DNA from: Nocardia caishijiensis NBRC 108228
GTDB taxonomy: Bacteria; Actinomycetota; Actinomycetes; Mycobacteriales; Mycobacteriaceae
NCBI RefSeq assembly: GCF_001612825.1
Contig: NZ_BDBE01000025.1
Span: 496,001 to 560,000 of the forward strand
Reading direction: 5' to 3'
Length of the DNA stretch: 64,000 nucleotides
Under the pieces are notes generated by a model that did no database searches, was not told the origin of the DNA, and saw only the letters and a program-made list of their open reading frames with translations. Below are positions 48,736 to 60,222 of this stretch, in pieces. The position numbers and the translations under genes were made by a program. Every line of letters starts with the position of its first letter. The first letter of the stretch is position 1.

Positions 48736-48779
48736 CGCGACAGGCGTCCCGGCGAAGTTGCCGGTCGATACCTGTCGCG
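48736..48779 (-). terminator. Hairpin after the thioesterase gene
   Basis: CGCGACAGG and CCTGTCGCG form a 9-bp outer stem around a nested CCGGC/GCCGG hairpin, 49 bases beyond the thioesterase stop. This separates that gene from the ATP-grasp locus. Confidence 0.55.
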
Positions 48780-48827
48780 CCCGCTGTCAGGTGTTTCGGC
48801 CGAGAACCCGCGGCGCCAACCGTCATG

Positions 48828-49247
48828 TCACAGCCCGAGGACTTCAGGATTCTCGGCGAGGGAACGGAAGTGGCCCGCTGGGTCGGCGACGAGCTTGCGG
48901 GTGGTCAGGTCCATCGCGCCCGCGGTGACGGTGATCTCGGCGGCCACGGTGCCGTCGAGCTTGATGATCCGGTGGTGGAAGCGGAACACCTTCTCGCCGT
49001 CGCGCCAGTCGAAGGCGCAGGTCACGGTGACCTCGTCGCCGCCGCGCAGTTCGCGCTTGTACTTGATCGTCGACTCGAGCACCACCGCGCCGATCCCGCT
49101 GGCGATGAACTTGTCCTGGGGGATGCCCGCCGCGCGCAGCAGTTCCCATCGGGCGTGCTCGCCGTACTGGTGGTAGACGGCGTGATTGAGGTGGCCTTGG
49201 GTGTCGAGCTCGTAGCCGCGGACGAGGACCGGTACCGAGAACGTCAT
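48828..49247 (-). CDS. Acyl-CoA thioesterase, hotdog fold
   Basis: The 139 residues match 4-hydroxybenzoyl-CoA-type thioesterases: VRGYELDTQGHLNHAVYHQY near the N-terminus contains the catalytic Asp and the first helix, and GIGAVVLESTIKYKREL leads into the beta-sheet. The substrate is an unidentified acyl-CoA. The start is uncertain, because no good ribosome binding site is visible; the frame is open to a TTG at 49334, which would add 29 non-conserved residues. Confidence 0.83.
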   Translation of the reverse strand: MTFSVPVLVRGYELDTQGHLNHAVYHQYGEHARWELLRAAGIPQDKFIASGIGAVVLESTIKYKRELRGGDEVTVTCAFDWRDGEKVFRFHHRIIKLDGTVAAEITVTAGAMDLTTRKLVADPAGHFRSLAENPEVLGL

Positions 49248-49330
49248 ACGCTGTACAACCGGCGGCTTCGCGGCGCTTGTTCCCGATTCGCGTGCAACCT
49301 CGGACACATTCGCCACGCCCCGCGCATGGC

Positions 49331-49822
49331 TCAACGGCGCTGGGCGGCGCGCTCGGCGGTCCAGGCAGGGGCGTCGATGAAGTAGTTGTCGAAATCCTCT
49401 TGGGCGGCGAGGAATTCCTCGTGGGTGGCCGTTCCTTTGGTGAGCCGGTCGAGCAAACGGAAATAGTCGAATCGCTGCACCCCTGGCATCAGGGCGATGA
49501 GGACCCGCGCACCGCTGTCGGGCGTAGCGCCGAAGGCGTGCGGCATGCGTCGCGGCACGACCAGCGAGCCGCCCGCGCCCACGGTGAGGATGCGGTCGCC
49601 CGCCATGACCTGTAGCTCGCCGTCGGCGACGTAGAACAGCTCGTCGGAGCGGGTGTGGTAATGCGGTGCGGCGCCGTCGGCGCCCTGGTCGAGGGTCACT
49701 TCCAGGGTGCTGACCGTGCCGTCGCTCGCGTCGGAATCGGTGAGCAGTCGCAGTCGTACGTGGTCGGTGCCGAGTGTCTCGGCGTCGTCGGGCAGGCAGA
49801 GGGCGATGTCACGCGTGGTCAT
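49331..49822 (-). CDS. Cupin-domain protein
   Basis: The 163 residues contain a single cupin barrel. The metal motif is APHYHTRSDELFYVADGELQ (HxH and Glu), and the second motif is VVPRRMPHAFGA. The C-terminus is helical (EEFLAAQEDFDNYFID). Its role, enzyme or ligand sensor, is unknown. It is divergent from a MarR regulator with a 65-base gap, so it is probably controlled by it. Confidence 0.83.
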   Translation of the reverse strand: MTTRDIALCLPDDAETLGTDHVRLRLLTDSDASDGTVSTLEVTLDQGADGAAPHYHTRSDELFYVADGELQVMAGDRILTVGAGGSLVVPRRMPHAFGATPDSGARVLIALMPGVQRFDYFRLLDRLTKGTATHEEFLAAQEDFDNYFIDAPAWTAERAAQRR

Positions 49823-49887
49823 GCCGAATCCATTCGTCGGTTGATAATTCGTCACCGAACTATATCCCGTCGAATAGAATCCTGTCC

Positions 49888-50388
49888 ATGGATGAACCGC
49901 CCGCCGACGTCGTGGACGCGATCGCCGCCCAATGGCGCCGCGAACGACCGGATCTCGACCTCGAGGCGATGGCGGTGTTCGGCCGCCTCGGCCGTCTCCT
50001 GAACGTCGCCACGGCACGCATCGAATCGGTCTTCACCGCTCATGGTTTGCAACGGGGTGAGTTCGATGTCCTTGCCGCACTTCGCCGTTCGGGCGAACCG
50101 TTCGCCTTGAACCCGTCGGTTCTCGCCGACACCCTCATGCTGTCGCGCGCGGGCATGACCGGCCGGATCGACCGGCTCGAGGCGGCGGGGCTGGTGCGGC
50201 GCACCGCCGACCGGGTCGACCGGCGCGCCGTACGAGTGGCGCTCACCGAGCGCGGACGCACGCTCGTCGACGAGGTGGTGGTCGCGCACACCGCGAACGA
50301 GACGGCCATGCTCTCGGCGCTCGATCCGGCCGACCGAGCGACGCTGGACCGCATCGCGCGCACCCTGCTCGCCGCCTGGGAGGGCTGA
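49888..50388 (+). CDS. MarR-family transcriptional regulator
   Basis: The 166 residues have the winged helix of MarR: HGLQRGEFDVLAALRRSGEP, LADTLMLSRAGMTGRIDRLE and the wing VRRTADRVDRRAVRVALTER. It probably represses the divergent cupin gene and itself; the gap holds AT-rich sequence (GATAATTCGTCACCGAACTA). A strong terminator follows. The ligand is unknown. Confidence 0.88.
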   Translation: MDEPPADVVDAIAAQWRRERPDLDLEAMAVFGRLGRLLNVATARIESVFTAHGLQRGEFDVLAALRRSGEPFALNPSVLADTLMLSRAGMTGRIDRLEAAGLVRRTADRVDRRAVRVALTERGRTLVDEVVVAHTANETAMLSALDPADRATLDRIARTLLAAWEG

Positions 50389-50390
50389 CC

Positions 50391-50422
50391 GCGACACCGA
50401 TGACAGATGTCATCGGTGTCGC
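50391..50422 (+). terminator. Terminator after the MarR gene
   Basis: A perfect 15-bp stem, GCGACACCGATGACA and complement, with a 2-base GA loop. Confidence 0.85.
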
Positions 50423-50502
50423 AGGACAACGGCATCTACTCGCACGCGCTCGCCGCTGCGATTCTCGGTCGGGAGACCCGACCACCCCGAGAAGGACACC
50501 TG

Positions 50503-51276
50503 ATGCCCGAGTTCCGAATCGCCCTGGCGGCCCTGGCCGCACTCACCGTCGTCACGACGACAGCGTGCGGCAGCGATCCAGAATCCACCGCCGAGCCGAC
50601 CGTCGTCCTGGTCCACGGCTCGTTCTCCGACCGTTCCGGCTGGGACCGGGTCGCCGATCTCCTGCGTGACAAGGGATTTCCGGTGATCCAGCCGGACAAC
50701 CCGCTGCGTGGCCCCGGCGCGGACGCGGCGGCGGTCACGGCCGACATCGCGAATGTCACCGGCCCGGTCGTGTTGGTCGGGCATTCCTACGGTGGGGCGG
50801 TGATCAGCAACATCCGCCGCCCCGATATCGCGGCGCTGGTCTTCGTGGCCGGGTTCGCCCCCGCGAAAGACGAGACAGTGCAGGCACTGTCGGACCCGGC
50901 GACCTATCCCGGCAGCAGGATCGGTCCGGCGTTGCGCATCCAGCCGACCGGCCAGGGTGCCGAGGTGACGCTCGCGCCGGAGCACTACCGTGACGTCTTC
51001 GCCCACGACGTGAGCGCCGAGGTGGCGGCGGAACTCGCCGCGCGCCAACGGCCGACCGCCGCGGCCGCCCAAGCCGAACCCTGTGGCGACCCGCTGTGGG
51101 CCTCTGTTCCCTCGTGGTATCTGGTGGCGACCCAGGACCGGATTCTGCCGCCCGCCTCGCAACGATTCCAGGCCGACCGCGCGAAAGCTCGGGTGCGCGA
51201 GGTGGAGTCCTCGCACGCCGCGCCGATGTCACACCCCGAGGACGTGGTGGCGGTCATCGCCGCCGCGGCCCGCTGA
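50503..51276 (+). CDS. Exported alpha/beta hydrolase
   Basis: The 257 residues start with a signal sequence (MPEFRIALAALAALTVVTTT) followed by AC, possibly a weak lipobox. The hydrolase domain has VVLVHGSFSDRSGW (oxyanion region), the nucleophile elbow GHSYGG near 100, an acid in ATQDRILPP and the catalytic His in SSHAAPMSHPEDV. The signal suggests action outside the membrane. The substrate is unknown; related proteins are annotated as esterases or as EstC-like hydrolases. Confidence 0.83.
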   Translation: MPEFRIALAALAALTVVTTTACGSDPESTAEPTVVLVHGSFSDRSGWDRVADLLRDKGFPVIQPDNPLRGPGADAAAVTADIANVTGPVVLVGHSYGGAVISNIRRPDIAALVFVAGFAPAKDETVQALSDPATYPGSRIGPALRIQPTGQGAEVTLAPEHYRDVFAHDVSAEVAAELAARQRPTAAAAQAEPCGDPLWASVPSWYLVATQDRILPPASQRFQADRAKARVREVESSHAAPMSHPEDVVAVIAAAAR

Positions 51277-51288
51277 GCTTCGCAGCGG

Positions 51289-51894
51289 TCACAGCCACCC
51301 CGCATCGCGGGCGATGCGAATCGCGTCGATGCGGTTGCGGCCACCGATCTTGGTGATGGCGTTGGACAGATAGTTGCGTACGGTCGCCGGTGACAGGAAC
51401 AGGGCAGCCGCGATCTGCTCGGTGCTGATCCCTGTCTCGGCGGACCGGATGACATCGGTCTCGCGGGCGGTGAGCGGGCTCGGCCCGGTTTCCAGCGCGG
51501 CGGCGATCAGTTCGGCATCGATCACCCGCTCGCCCGCGGCGACCCTGCGGATACTGGCGGCCAGTGTCGACGCCGGTGCGTCTTTCACGACGAAGCCCCG
51601 CACGTGGGCTCGGAGGGCCCGCAGGAGATAGCCGGGTCTGCTCAACCCGGTGAGGATGAGCACCCGGCACAGCGGCGCCCGGGCGTGGACGAGTTCGGCG
51701 ACAGCGAGACCGTCCAGGCCAGGCAGGTCGATGTCGAGCAGGGCGATATCCGGTCGGGTGCGCAGGATCTCGTCGAGCACCCGGTCGCCCCGGTCGAGTT
51801 CGGCGACCACGGTCATGTCGTCTTCGTGGGACAGCAGGGCGACGAGGGCACCGCGGATCATGTGCATGTCCTCGGCGATCAGCACACGGATCAT
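51289..51894 (-). CDS. NarL/LuxR-family response regulator
   Basis: The 201 residues have a receiver domain (VLIAEDMHMIRGALVALL; phosphoacceptor Asp in PDIALLDIDLPGLDGL; Lys in FVVKDAPA) and a LuxR helix-turn-helix (SPLTARETDVIRSAETGIST, LSPATVRNYLSNAI). It overlaps the kinase gene by ATGA, so the two form a two-component system. It is the output of the dual kinase upstream. Confidence 0.92.
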   Translation of the reverse strand: MIRVLIAEDMHMIRGALVALLSHEDDMTVVAELDRGDRVLDEILRTRPDIALLDIDLPGLDGLAVAELVHARAPLCRVLILTGLSRPGYLLRALRAHVRGFVVKDAPASTLAASIRRVAAGERVIDAELIAAALETGPSPLTARETDVIRSAETGISTEQIAAALFLSPATVRNYLSNAITKIGGRNRIDAIRIARDAGWL

Positions 51895-54041
51895 GATGTC
51901 CCCCAGGGTATCTCGACGAACAGTCGAAACCGGTCGTCGTCGGTGCGCCGAGCCGACACGGTCCCCGAGCAGGACGCGGCGCGCTGTGTCAATCCTGCCA
52001 GCCCATTTCCGGTGCGGGGTTCGTGCACCGCGCCGTCGTTGACGATCTCGACGAAAGCCGTTCCCCGCCGCTGCCCGGCGACGATCGAGCAGGCGCGGGC
52101 GGTGCTGTGGCGCACCACATTGGTGACGGCTTCGCGCACCGTCCACGCGAACAGCTCTTCGGCTTCCGGCGGCAGCGCGGGCACGTCGATCCGCTGCTCG
52201 ACGGCGATTCCGGCCGCCGCGAGGAGCGCGGTGGCACCGGCCAGCTCCGCATCGAGCGAGACGACGTGGTCGCCGAGGGTCACCTGCCGGATCGCGCGAT
52301 CGGTGTCGTCGGCGAGGGCGGCGATATCGGTGATCTCGGTGTGGGCCGCGCGCGGGTCGCGGTGCGCGAGGGTCGTGGCGAGGTCCCCTTTCAGGGCGAT
52401 CGCCGACAGGCTCTGTCCGAGCAGGTCGTGCAGGTCGCGGGAGAGCCGAGCCCGTTCGCGGCGCACGGCCTCGTCGGCGAGCGCGGTGCGGGTGCGCTCG
52501 AGGTCGCGCACTACGCGCACGAGGTGAGCGACACCGACGAGACAGCCGGTCAGCACTGTGAACACGACGATCACCTCGGCGGCGCCGGTCAGGGGGCGCT
52601 GCTCGGTGGCGAACAGGGTCATGATCGCGGTGCCGACGATCGGGGACGCGACGAGGGCGCCGCGAGCCACCCCGCGGAAGAGAAAGTAGGCCGAAGCGGT
52701 GACGAAGACCTGGCTGATCCCCCACGATGCCGCCGACCAGCACATCGGCAGATAGACGAGAACACCGAGTAGCCCGAAGGTGACGATCCGACCGCGTGAC
52801 GCGACATCGTTCACCGCGTCCGCCACGTGACGCAAGTGGACGGCGACGACGCACGCGCCGAGCAGCCACCACCCGACGGCGGCTCCGCTGTGCTCGTCGA
52901 GGGTCACCCGCACGGGTGCCAGAAGGCCGGTGGCGCAGGTCGCGACGACGAGCAGCACTCGTGCGCTGCGGGTGGTGAGCCACGGGCCCGCGAGCGGCCG
53001 GGAACGTACGGTCCGATCCGGCTGTCTTCGTCGGCCATCCCGCGCGACCGGAGCGGGCAGCGCCTGTGCGGCACGGGTTTCCGTGCGGATCCGCCACCCG
53101 TAGGTCGACCGGTGAGCGGTGATCAGCACGGGCCCGGGCTCGCTCGCACCGAGCAGCTCCGACACGAGCTCGCCGAGCCCGGCGCGCAGCGATTCCTCGT
53201 CGTGCTCCGACAGGTACTCCTCGGGTAGTTCGAGATGAGCGGTGATCCCGGCCGCCGCGAGCAATCGGGCCGTCGCGGTGGCCTCGCGAACGACATCGGG
53301 CCGACCGACGCCGCGGATCAGGTGACGTGCCTGCGACAGGCCGTCGCGGGCGGCCCCGGTGATCGCGCGCAATTCGTGTCGCACCCGGCGCGGGTCGGTG
53401 GATCCGGTTGCGCGATGGGCGGATTCGGCGATCTTCACCAGTGCCGAGCGCACGGTGGCGGTGACGGTGCCATCGATCCGCCGCCTTTCCTCGGCGACGG
53501 CGTGTGCCGTGAGTTCCACGCTCGCCTCGTGCGACCGCCGCAACGCGACGACCAGCCAGATCAGGGTGTAGACCGCGATCACCCGCATCCCGGTGGTCAC
53601 CGTCAGCCAGACCGCCTCGGATGTCGACGCGCCGAGCCATCGCGCGGACGGGGCCACGGCGAGAACCGTCAGCACGGCGAGGGGGAACGCGAGGATCGAT
53701 CGCACCGTCAGCACCACGACCACCGCGACGACGTGCGCCATCGTCGACCACGCGGGATCCGGGTCCAGCGCACCGCCGACCACCAGCACCGCGAGCAGGA
53801 CCGCGCTCACCCCGGCGCCGGGCGGGCTCGCATCGCGGACGGCGAAGACGAGGTGGCGCGCGTAGAGCGCAAGACAGGCGACGAGCAACGCGGCCGCGGG
53901 CAGCGGTTCGGCGAGGGTGAGCAGCGGCAGCGCACCGAGCGACAGCGCGGCGAGAACCGTCCCCGCCGCGGCGACGTTCACGGCATCCGTCGGCGCCCAC
54001 CATCCGGCAGTGCGCGGTCGCGGCTTGTCCGCCGCGACCAT
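51891..54041 (-). CDS. Tandem sensor histidine kinase with degenerate first half
   Basis: The 716 residues contain two copies of a membrane kinase. Each half has about five hydrophobic segments, a dimerisation helix and an ATPase region. In the second half the HisKA_3 motif is ERARLSRDLHDLLGQSL (His near 520), with an N-box REAVTNVVRHS and a G-box GNGLAGL. In the first half the aligned helix, ERRRIDGTVTATVRSAL, has Thr in place of His, and the ATP-binding boxes are worn (GLGELVSELLGA). The first half is thus probably a sensory or dimer-regulating pseudokinase. The ATG at 54041 has GGAG 8 bases upstream; a GTG at 54065 is possible. Confidence 0.87.
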   Translation of the reverse strand: MVAADKPRPRTAGWWAPTDAVNVAAAGTVLAALSLGALPLLTLAEPLPAAALLVACLALYARHLVFAVRDASPPGAGVSAVLLAVLVVGGALDPDPAWSTMAHVVAVVVVLTVRSILAFPLAVLTVLAVAPSARWLGASTSEAVWLTVTTGMRVIAVYTLIWLVVALRRSHEASVELTAHAVAEERRRIDGTVTATVRSALVKIAESAHRATGSTDPRRVRHELRAITGAARDGLSQARHLIRGVGRPDVVREATATARLLAAAGITAHLELPEEYLSEHDEESLRAGLGELVSELLGASEPGPVLITAHRSTYGWRIRTETRAAQALPAPVARDGRRRQPDRTVRSRPLAGPWLTTRSARVLLVVATCATGLLAPVRVTLDEHSGAAVGWWLLGACVVAVHLRHVADAVNDVASRGRIVTFGLLGVLVYLPMCWSAASWGISQVFVTASAYFLFRGVARGALVASPIVGTAIMTLFATEQRPLTGAAEVIVVFTVLTGCLVGVAHLVRVVRDLERTRTALADEAVRRERARLSRDLHDLLGQSLSAIALKGDLATTLAHRDPRAAHTEITDIAALADDTDRAIRQVTLGDHVVSLDAELAGATALLAAAGIAVEQRIDVPALPPEAEELFAWTVREAVTNVVRHSTARACSIVAGQRRGTAFVEIVNDGAVHEPRTGNGLAGLTQRAASCSGTVSARRTDDDRFRLFVEIPWGTS

Positions 54042-54159
54042 CCGTTCCGCTCCGACCGCCACCACCCCATGACCCCCGATTGGACCGTCACCGCGAGATC
54101 ACGAACGCCGGGAAGGATCCCGAGGCGTTCCTGGCGGAGCCGGTGCCGCCGAGCCTAGC

Positions 54160-54729
54160 TCAGGCTTCCCGGCGCCGCACCGACGCTTCCACGAGATCCA
54201 GTACGGCGGAGAGGTTGTCGTCGGTGTGGCCCGAGGCGATGCGGGCGATCAGGCCGTCGAGAACCAGGTCGAGGTAGCCCAGCAGGACGTCGGTGGGGAC
54301 GTCGTCGCGCAGGGCGCCCGCGGCCTTGCGGCGTTCCAGGCGGGCGAGGGTGGCCGCGGTGAGTTCGGCGGAGCGCTGGGTCCAGCCCGCGCGGAAATCG
54401 GGATCGGTGCGCACGCGGCGGGCGATCTCGAGGCGGGTGCCCAGCCAGTTGAATTCCTCGGGGCGGGCGAGCATATCGCGCATCACCTGCACGATGCCCT
54501 GGTTGGCCGCGACCTCGGCCATGCGTTCGGCATCGTCCTTGGCCAGCGCGAAGAAGAGGGCGTCCTTGTCCCGGAAATGGTGGAAGATGGCGCCACGGGA
54601 CATGCCGATGGCCTCCTCCAGGCGGCGCACCGTCGCGCCCTCGTAGCCGAATTCGGCGAAGCAGCGCCGGGCACCGTCGAGGATCTGGCTGCGGCGGGCG
54701 GCGAGGTGGTCGTCGCTGACCTTGGGCAT
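54160..54729 (-). CDS. acnR: AcnR-type TetR repressor of aconitase
   Basis: The 189 residues have a TetR helix-turn-helix (QILDGARRCFAEFGYEGATV, then GMSRGAIFHHFRDKDALFFA). The acn-acnR order is conserved in corynebacteria and mycobacteria (Rv1475c-Rv1474c), where AcnR represses aconitase. A terminator-like hairpin lies between acn and this gene, so it probably has partly separate expression. Confidence 0.9.
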   Translation of the reverse strand: MPKVSDDHLAARRSQILDGARRCFAEFGYEGATVRRLEEAIGMSRGAIFHHFRDKDALFFALAKDDAERMAEVAANQGIVQVMRDMLARPEEFNWLGTRLEIARRVRTDPDFRAGWTQRSAELTAATLARLERRKAAGALRDDVPTDVLLGYLDLVLDGLIARIASGHTDDNLSAVLDLVEASVRRREA

Positions 54730-54820
54730 GATTCCTCCAGTGACGCAATACGCGGACCCCCGCCCCGGAACACCGAGGCGGGGGACTCACAGCATGACGA
54801 GCATCCGTGTGAATGCTCAT

Positions 54821-54850
54821 GTGGGGCAGCGTCATTCGACGCCGCCCCAC
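54821..54850 (-). terminator. Hairpin between acn and acnR
   Basis: GTGGGGCAGCGTC and GACGCCGCCCCAC form a stem of 7 plus 5 pairs with one mismatch and a 4-base loop, just after the acn stop. It may attenuate read-through into acnR. A second small hairpin (GAGCAT/ATGCTC) lies 20 bases further on. Confidence 0.65.
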
Positions 54851-54861
54851 CGATCGGGCTA

Positions 54862-57654
<2,793 letters not shown>

Positions 57655-57755
57655 GTCAGCTCCACTCATGTGTGAGGGTGTGCCACCGGCGGGGCTGTGC
57701 CGGTGACTCGCGTCTTCGGAGGGGATCCGGCGCCGTGAGATGCCGGTTTCCTCGT

Positions 57756-57775
57756 CGTACGAGCCTAACAGTACG
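57756..57775 (-). promoter_or_regulatory. Probable acn promoter/AcnR operator
   Basis: CGTAC at 57756-57760 and GTACG at 57771-57775 form an inverted repeat. On the minus strand a TAGGCT (-10 like) lies between the arms, 109 bases before acn. A repressor bound here would block the promoter. The similarity to the corynebacterial AcnR motif (CAG-AC...GT-CTG type) is from memory. Confidence 0.5.
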
Positions 57776-57959
57776 CTTGTCCTATGAAATAATCGGGGCG
57801 CCGCGACGGCCTCCGGCGTGCCGTGGCGACCGGATCCCGCGCGTCGTCGCGTACTGTGCCTGTCGAGCGAGTCGGGGACAGACGCAGTGACGCTCACCTT
57901 GGCAGTGTTGGATGCCCGTCGCAACGCACGCGACCGGGGCTCGACAGACCGGATGGAAA

Positions 57960-58511
57960 ATGACCGTCTTGCACACCTTTGCGCCGATGGCCGTCGAACT
58001 GCCGCCGAACACGGACCTGGGCAGTCTCCGCTCCGACCTCGCCGACGACCACGTGGCCGCGCCCAAGGGCAAGGACCAGCAGGAACTGGCGGCGATCGTC
58101 GCCGATGCGCGTGCGGACGGCTTCCCGCTCAGCGTCGTCGTCGTCCCCGGCAACCCCGGCCACGACTCGAGCCTACGTGACCTGGCCACCGAGCTGGGCA
58201 AGAACACCGAGGGCACGGTCGCGGTACTCAGCGACGACTGGATCGGCACCTACAGCGACGACATCAGCCGGGTCCGGCTCGAGTGGGCCGAGGACGTGGC
58301 CAAGTACCGGGGCAACCACCCCGAAGAGGCCGTCGCGGCGTTCGTCGGCCGACTCGAGCAGCCCGAGGGCGTCTCGTGGGGCGCGATCACCGGCCTGCTG
58401 CTGACGCTGACCGTGTTGGTGATCGCGGGCCTCTACGTCGTGAAGGCCCGTCGCGGGCCGGACGCCGAAGCCGTCGTCGCCCCGGGCGACGATGCGGGTT
58501 CTCTCCGTTAA
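57960..58511 (+). CDS. Conserved single-pass membrane protein (Rv1476-like)
   Basis: The 183 residues have an N-terminal soluble domain of about 130 residues ([40 protein letters not shown]) and one membrane helix at about 143-165 ([20 protein letters not shown]), followed by a short tail. The length and position between acn and ripA match Rv1476. The N-terminal fold resembles small domains thought to guard or pair with RipA, but function is unknown. The ATG at 57960 has GGATGG upstream; an in-frame start at 57912 adds 16 residues. Confidence 0.83.
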   Translation: MTVLHTFAPMAVELPPNTDLGSLRSDLADDHVAAPKGKDQQELAAIVADARADGFPLSVVVVPGNPGHDSSLRDLATELGKNTEGTVAVLSDDWIGTYSDDISRVRLEWAEDVAKYRGNHPEEAVAAFVGRLEQPEGVSWGAITGLLLTLTVLVIAGLYVVKARRGPDAEAVVAPGDDAGSLR

Positions 58512-58776
58512 CTGGTTTCTCTCCAGTCACATTTCCAGGCCTCCGGTCTGTTTTCGCGCGTCAAAACCTGACGCTCCTCAAGCTAATGCCGGGCTATCGC
58601 CGAATTGATGTCCCACCGGGCCGTGGCAGATGTTTCCTTTGTGAAGTATGTGTCGTACGGTAGCGATGATCGCGATCGGGAAAGCAGTGGTACAGGGGGC
58701 ATCGGTCGACCCTTGGAGTCGCTGAGTCGACTGATGCGCCAGTGGCGTATGTCGAGTCGAGTCACTCGGAGGTGCC

Positions 58777-60204
58777 GTGCGCGGTGCGAGCGGGCAGGAT
58801 CATCCAAGGCGATTACGGGTAACGATCGGTTTGCTGGCGGCACTCGCCGTCGTCATCTCCGCGGGCCCGACCACGGCGGTGCCGCCCTCGCCGCCACCGA
58901 ACCCCTCCGACAGTGAGATCGCGGGCGCGGGCGCGCAGGTCGACGCTCGCGTCGGCGAGATCGGCGTGCTCATCAACCAGGTCGCCGCCGCCGATCAGCA
59001 GTTGCGCGCCCTCGACGATGTCCTCGCGGGCAAGCGCGAGGCGGTCAACCAGGCGCTGGTCGACCTGCGGACCGCCCGTGACGCCGCCGACGCGGCGGCC
59101 GCCGCCGTGGCCGACAGCCAGACCCAGCTCGCCGACGTGGGCGCGCAGGTCGTCGCGGCCCGCGGCGATTTCGATCAGCTCGCCACCCAGGCCTATGTGC
59201 GCCCCTCGTCCAGTTCGGTGGTCACCTACTTCGCCTCGTCCACCCCGGACGCGGCGATGGATCGCGCGCGGGTGCTGAACATGGTGGCCAAGAATCAGCG
59301 TCAGGTGCTCGACGACCTGCGCCGCGCCCAGATCGCCCAGGCCAACCAGAACGCCGCCGCCCGCCAAGCCAAGGCCGACGCCGATGCCGCGGCGGGTGCG
59401 GCCGAGCAGAAGAAGCACGACGCGCAGGCCGCCGTCCAGGTCGCCCAGGCCGAATTCGACACCCAGACCGCCGCCCGCGACACTCTCCAGCGCGACCGGG
59501 CCGCCGCCCAGATCGCTCTCGACACCGCCCGCTCGACGGTGGCCGGACTGCAGAGCCAGCGCGAGATCTTCCTGGACTGGGACGATCACCAGAAGGCCCA
59601 GCTGTCCGCCCTGCTCGCCGCCGCCAACGCGGCCGCCGCCCGCGCCGCCGCCGACCAGGCCGCCCGCGATCGCGCCGCCCGCCTCGGCGAAGACCAGCGT
59701 CCACACACCGACCTGGAATCGACCCCGGCATCGCCGCGAAGATCCAAACCGAGATCGACGCAACCGCAGATCACCGGATCGGCCGCGATCGAGACCGTCA
59801 TCGACCGCGCGATGTCGCAACTCGGCGTGAGCTACGCCTGGGGCGGCGGCGACGAGGAAGGCCCGACCCTCGGCATCCGCGACGGCGGCGTCGGCGACTC
59901 GCACGGCGACTACAACAAGGTCGGCTTCGACTGCTCGGGCCTGATGCTCTACGCCTTCGCGGGCATCGGCGTCTCACTGCCGCACTACAGCGGCTACCAG
60001 TACAACGCGGGCACCCGTGTCCCCGTCGACGAACGCGAACGCGGCGACATGCTGTTCTGGGGCCCCGGCGGCAGCCAGCACGTCGCGCTCTACCTCGGCG
60101 ACGGGACGATGATCGAGGCCCCCGAATCCGGTGACGTGGTGAAGATTTCGCCCGTGCGCGAAGGCGGCATCATGCCGTACGCGGTGCGCATCGTCACCGA
60201 GTGA
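58777..60204 (+). CDS. ripA: Peptidoglycan hydrolase RipA-type, NlpC/P60
   Basis: RipA-type enzymes cleave the D-Glu-mesoDAP bond in peptidoglycan stems during daughter-cell separation. The 475 residues have a signal peptide (cleaved after GPTTA near 34), a long Ala/Gln/Asp-rich coiled coil (about 45-300) that holds the enzyme inactive, and a Pro/Ser/Arg linker. The NlpC/P60 domain has the catalytic Cys in VGFDCSGLMLYAFAG near 390, His in GSQHVALYLGDGTM and a third polar His/Glu downstream. The GTG start has CGGAGG 5 bases upstream. It is convergent with the immunity gene. Confidence 0.93.
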   Translation: MRGASGQDHPRRLRVTIGLLAALAVVISAGPTTAVPPSPPPNPSDSEIAGAGAQVDARVGEIGVLINQVAAADQQLRALDDVLAGKREAVNQALVDLRTARDAADAAAAAVADSQTQLADVGAQVVAARGDFDQLATQAYVRPSSSSVVTYFASSTPDAAMDRARVLNMVAKNQRQVLDDLRRAQIAQANQNAAARQAKADADAAAGAAEQKKHDAQAAVQVAQAEFDTQTAARDTLQRDRAAAQIALDTARSTVAGLQSQREIFLDWDDHQKAQLSALLAAANAAAARAAADQAARDRAARLGEDQRPHTDLESTPASPRRSKPRSTQPQITGSAAIETVIDRAMSQLGVSYAWGGGDEEGPTLGIRDGGVGDSHGDYNKVGFDCSGLMLYAFAGIGVSLPHYSGYQYNAGTRVPVDERERGDMLFWGPGGSQHVALYLGDGTMIEAPESGDVVKISPVREGGIMPYAVRIVTE

Positions 60205-60222
60205 ACGCCGCGGTACCGGCCG

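Noticed and set aside
48692..49385. + strand frames of up to 219 codons opposite the thioesterase
   Set aside because: The minus strand encodes a clear hotdog-fold thioesterase; the + frames are mirror noise.
58512..58776. c-di-AMP (ydaO) riboswitch upstream of ripA
   Set aside because: Such riboswitches precede some NlpC/P60 genes, but the conserved core segments are not present here.
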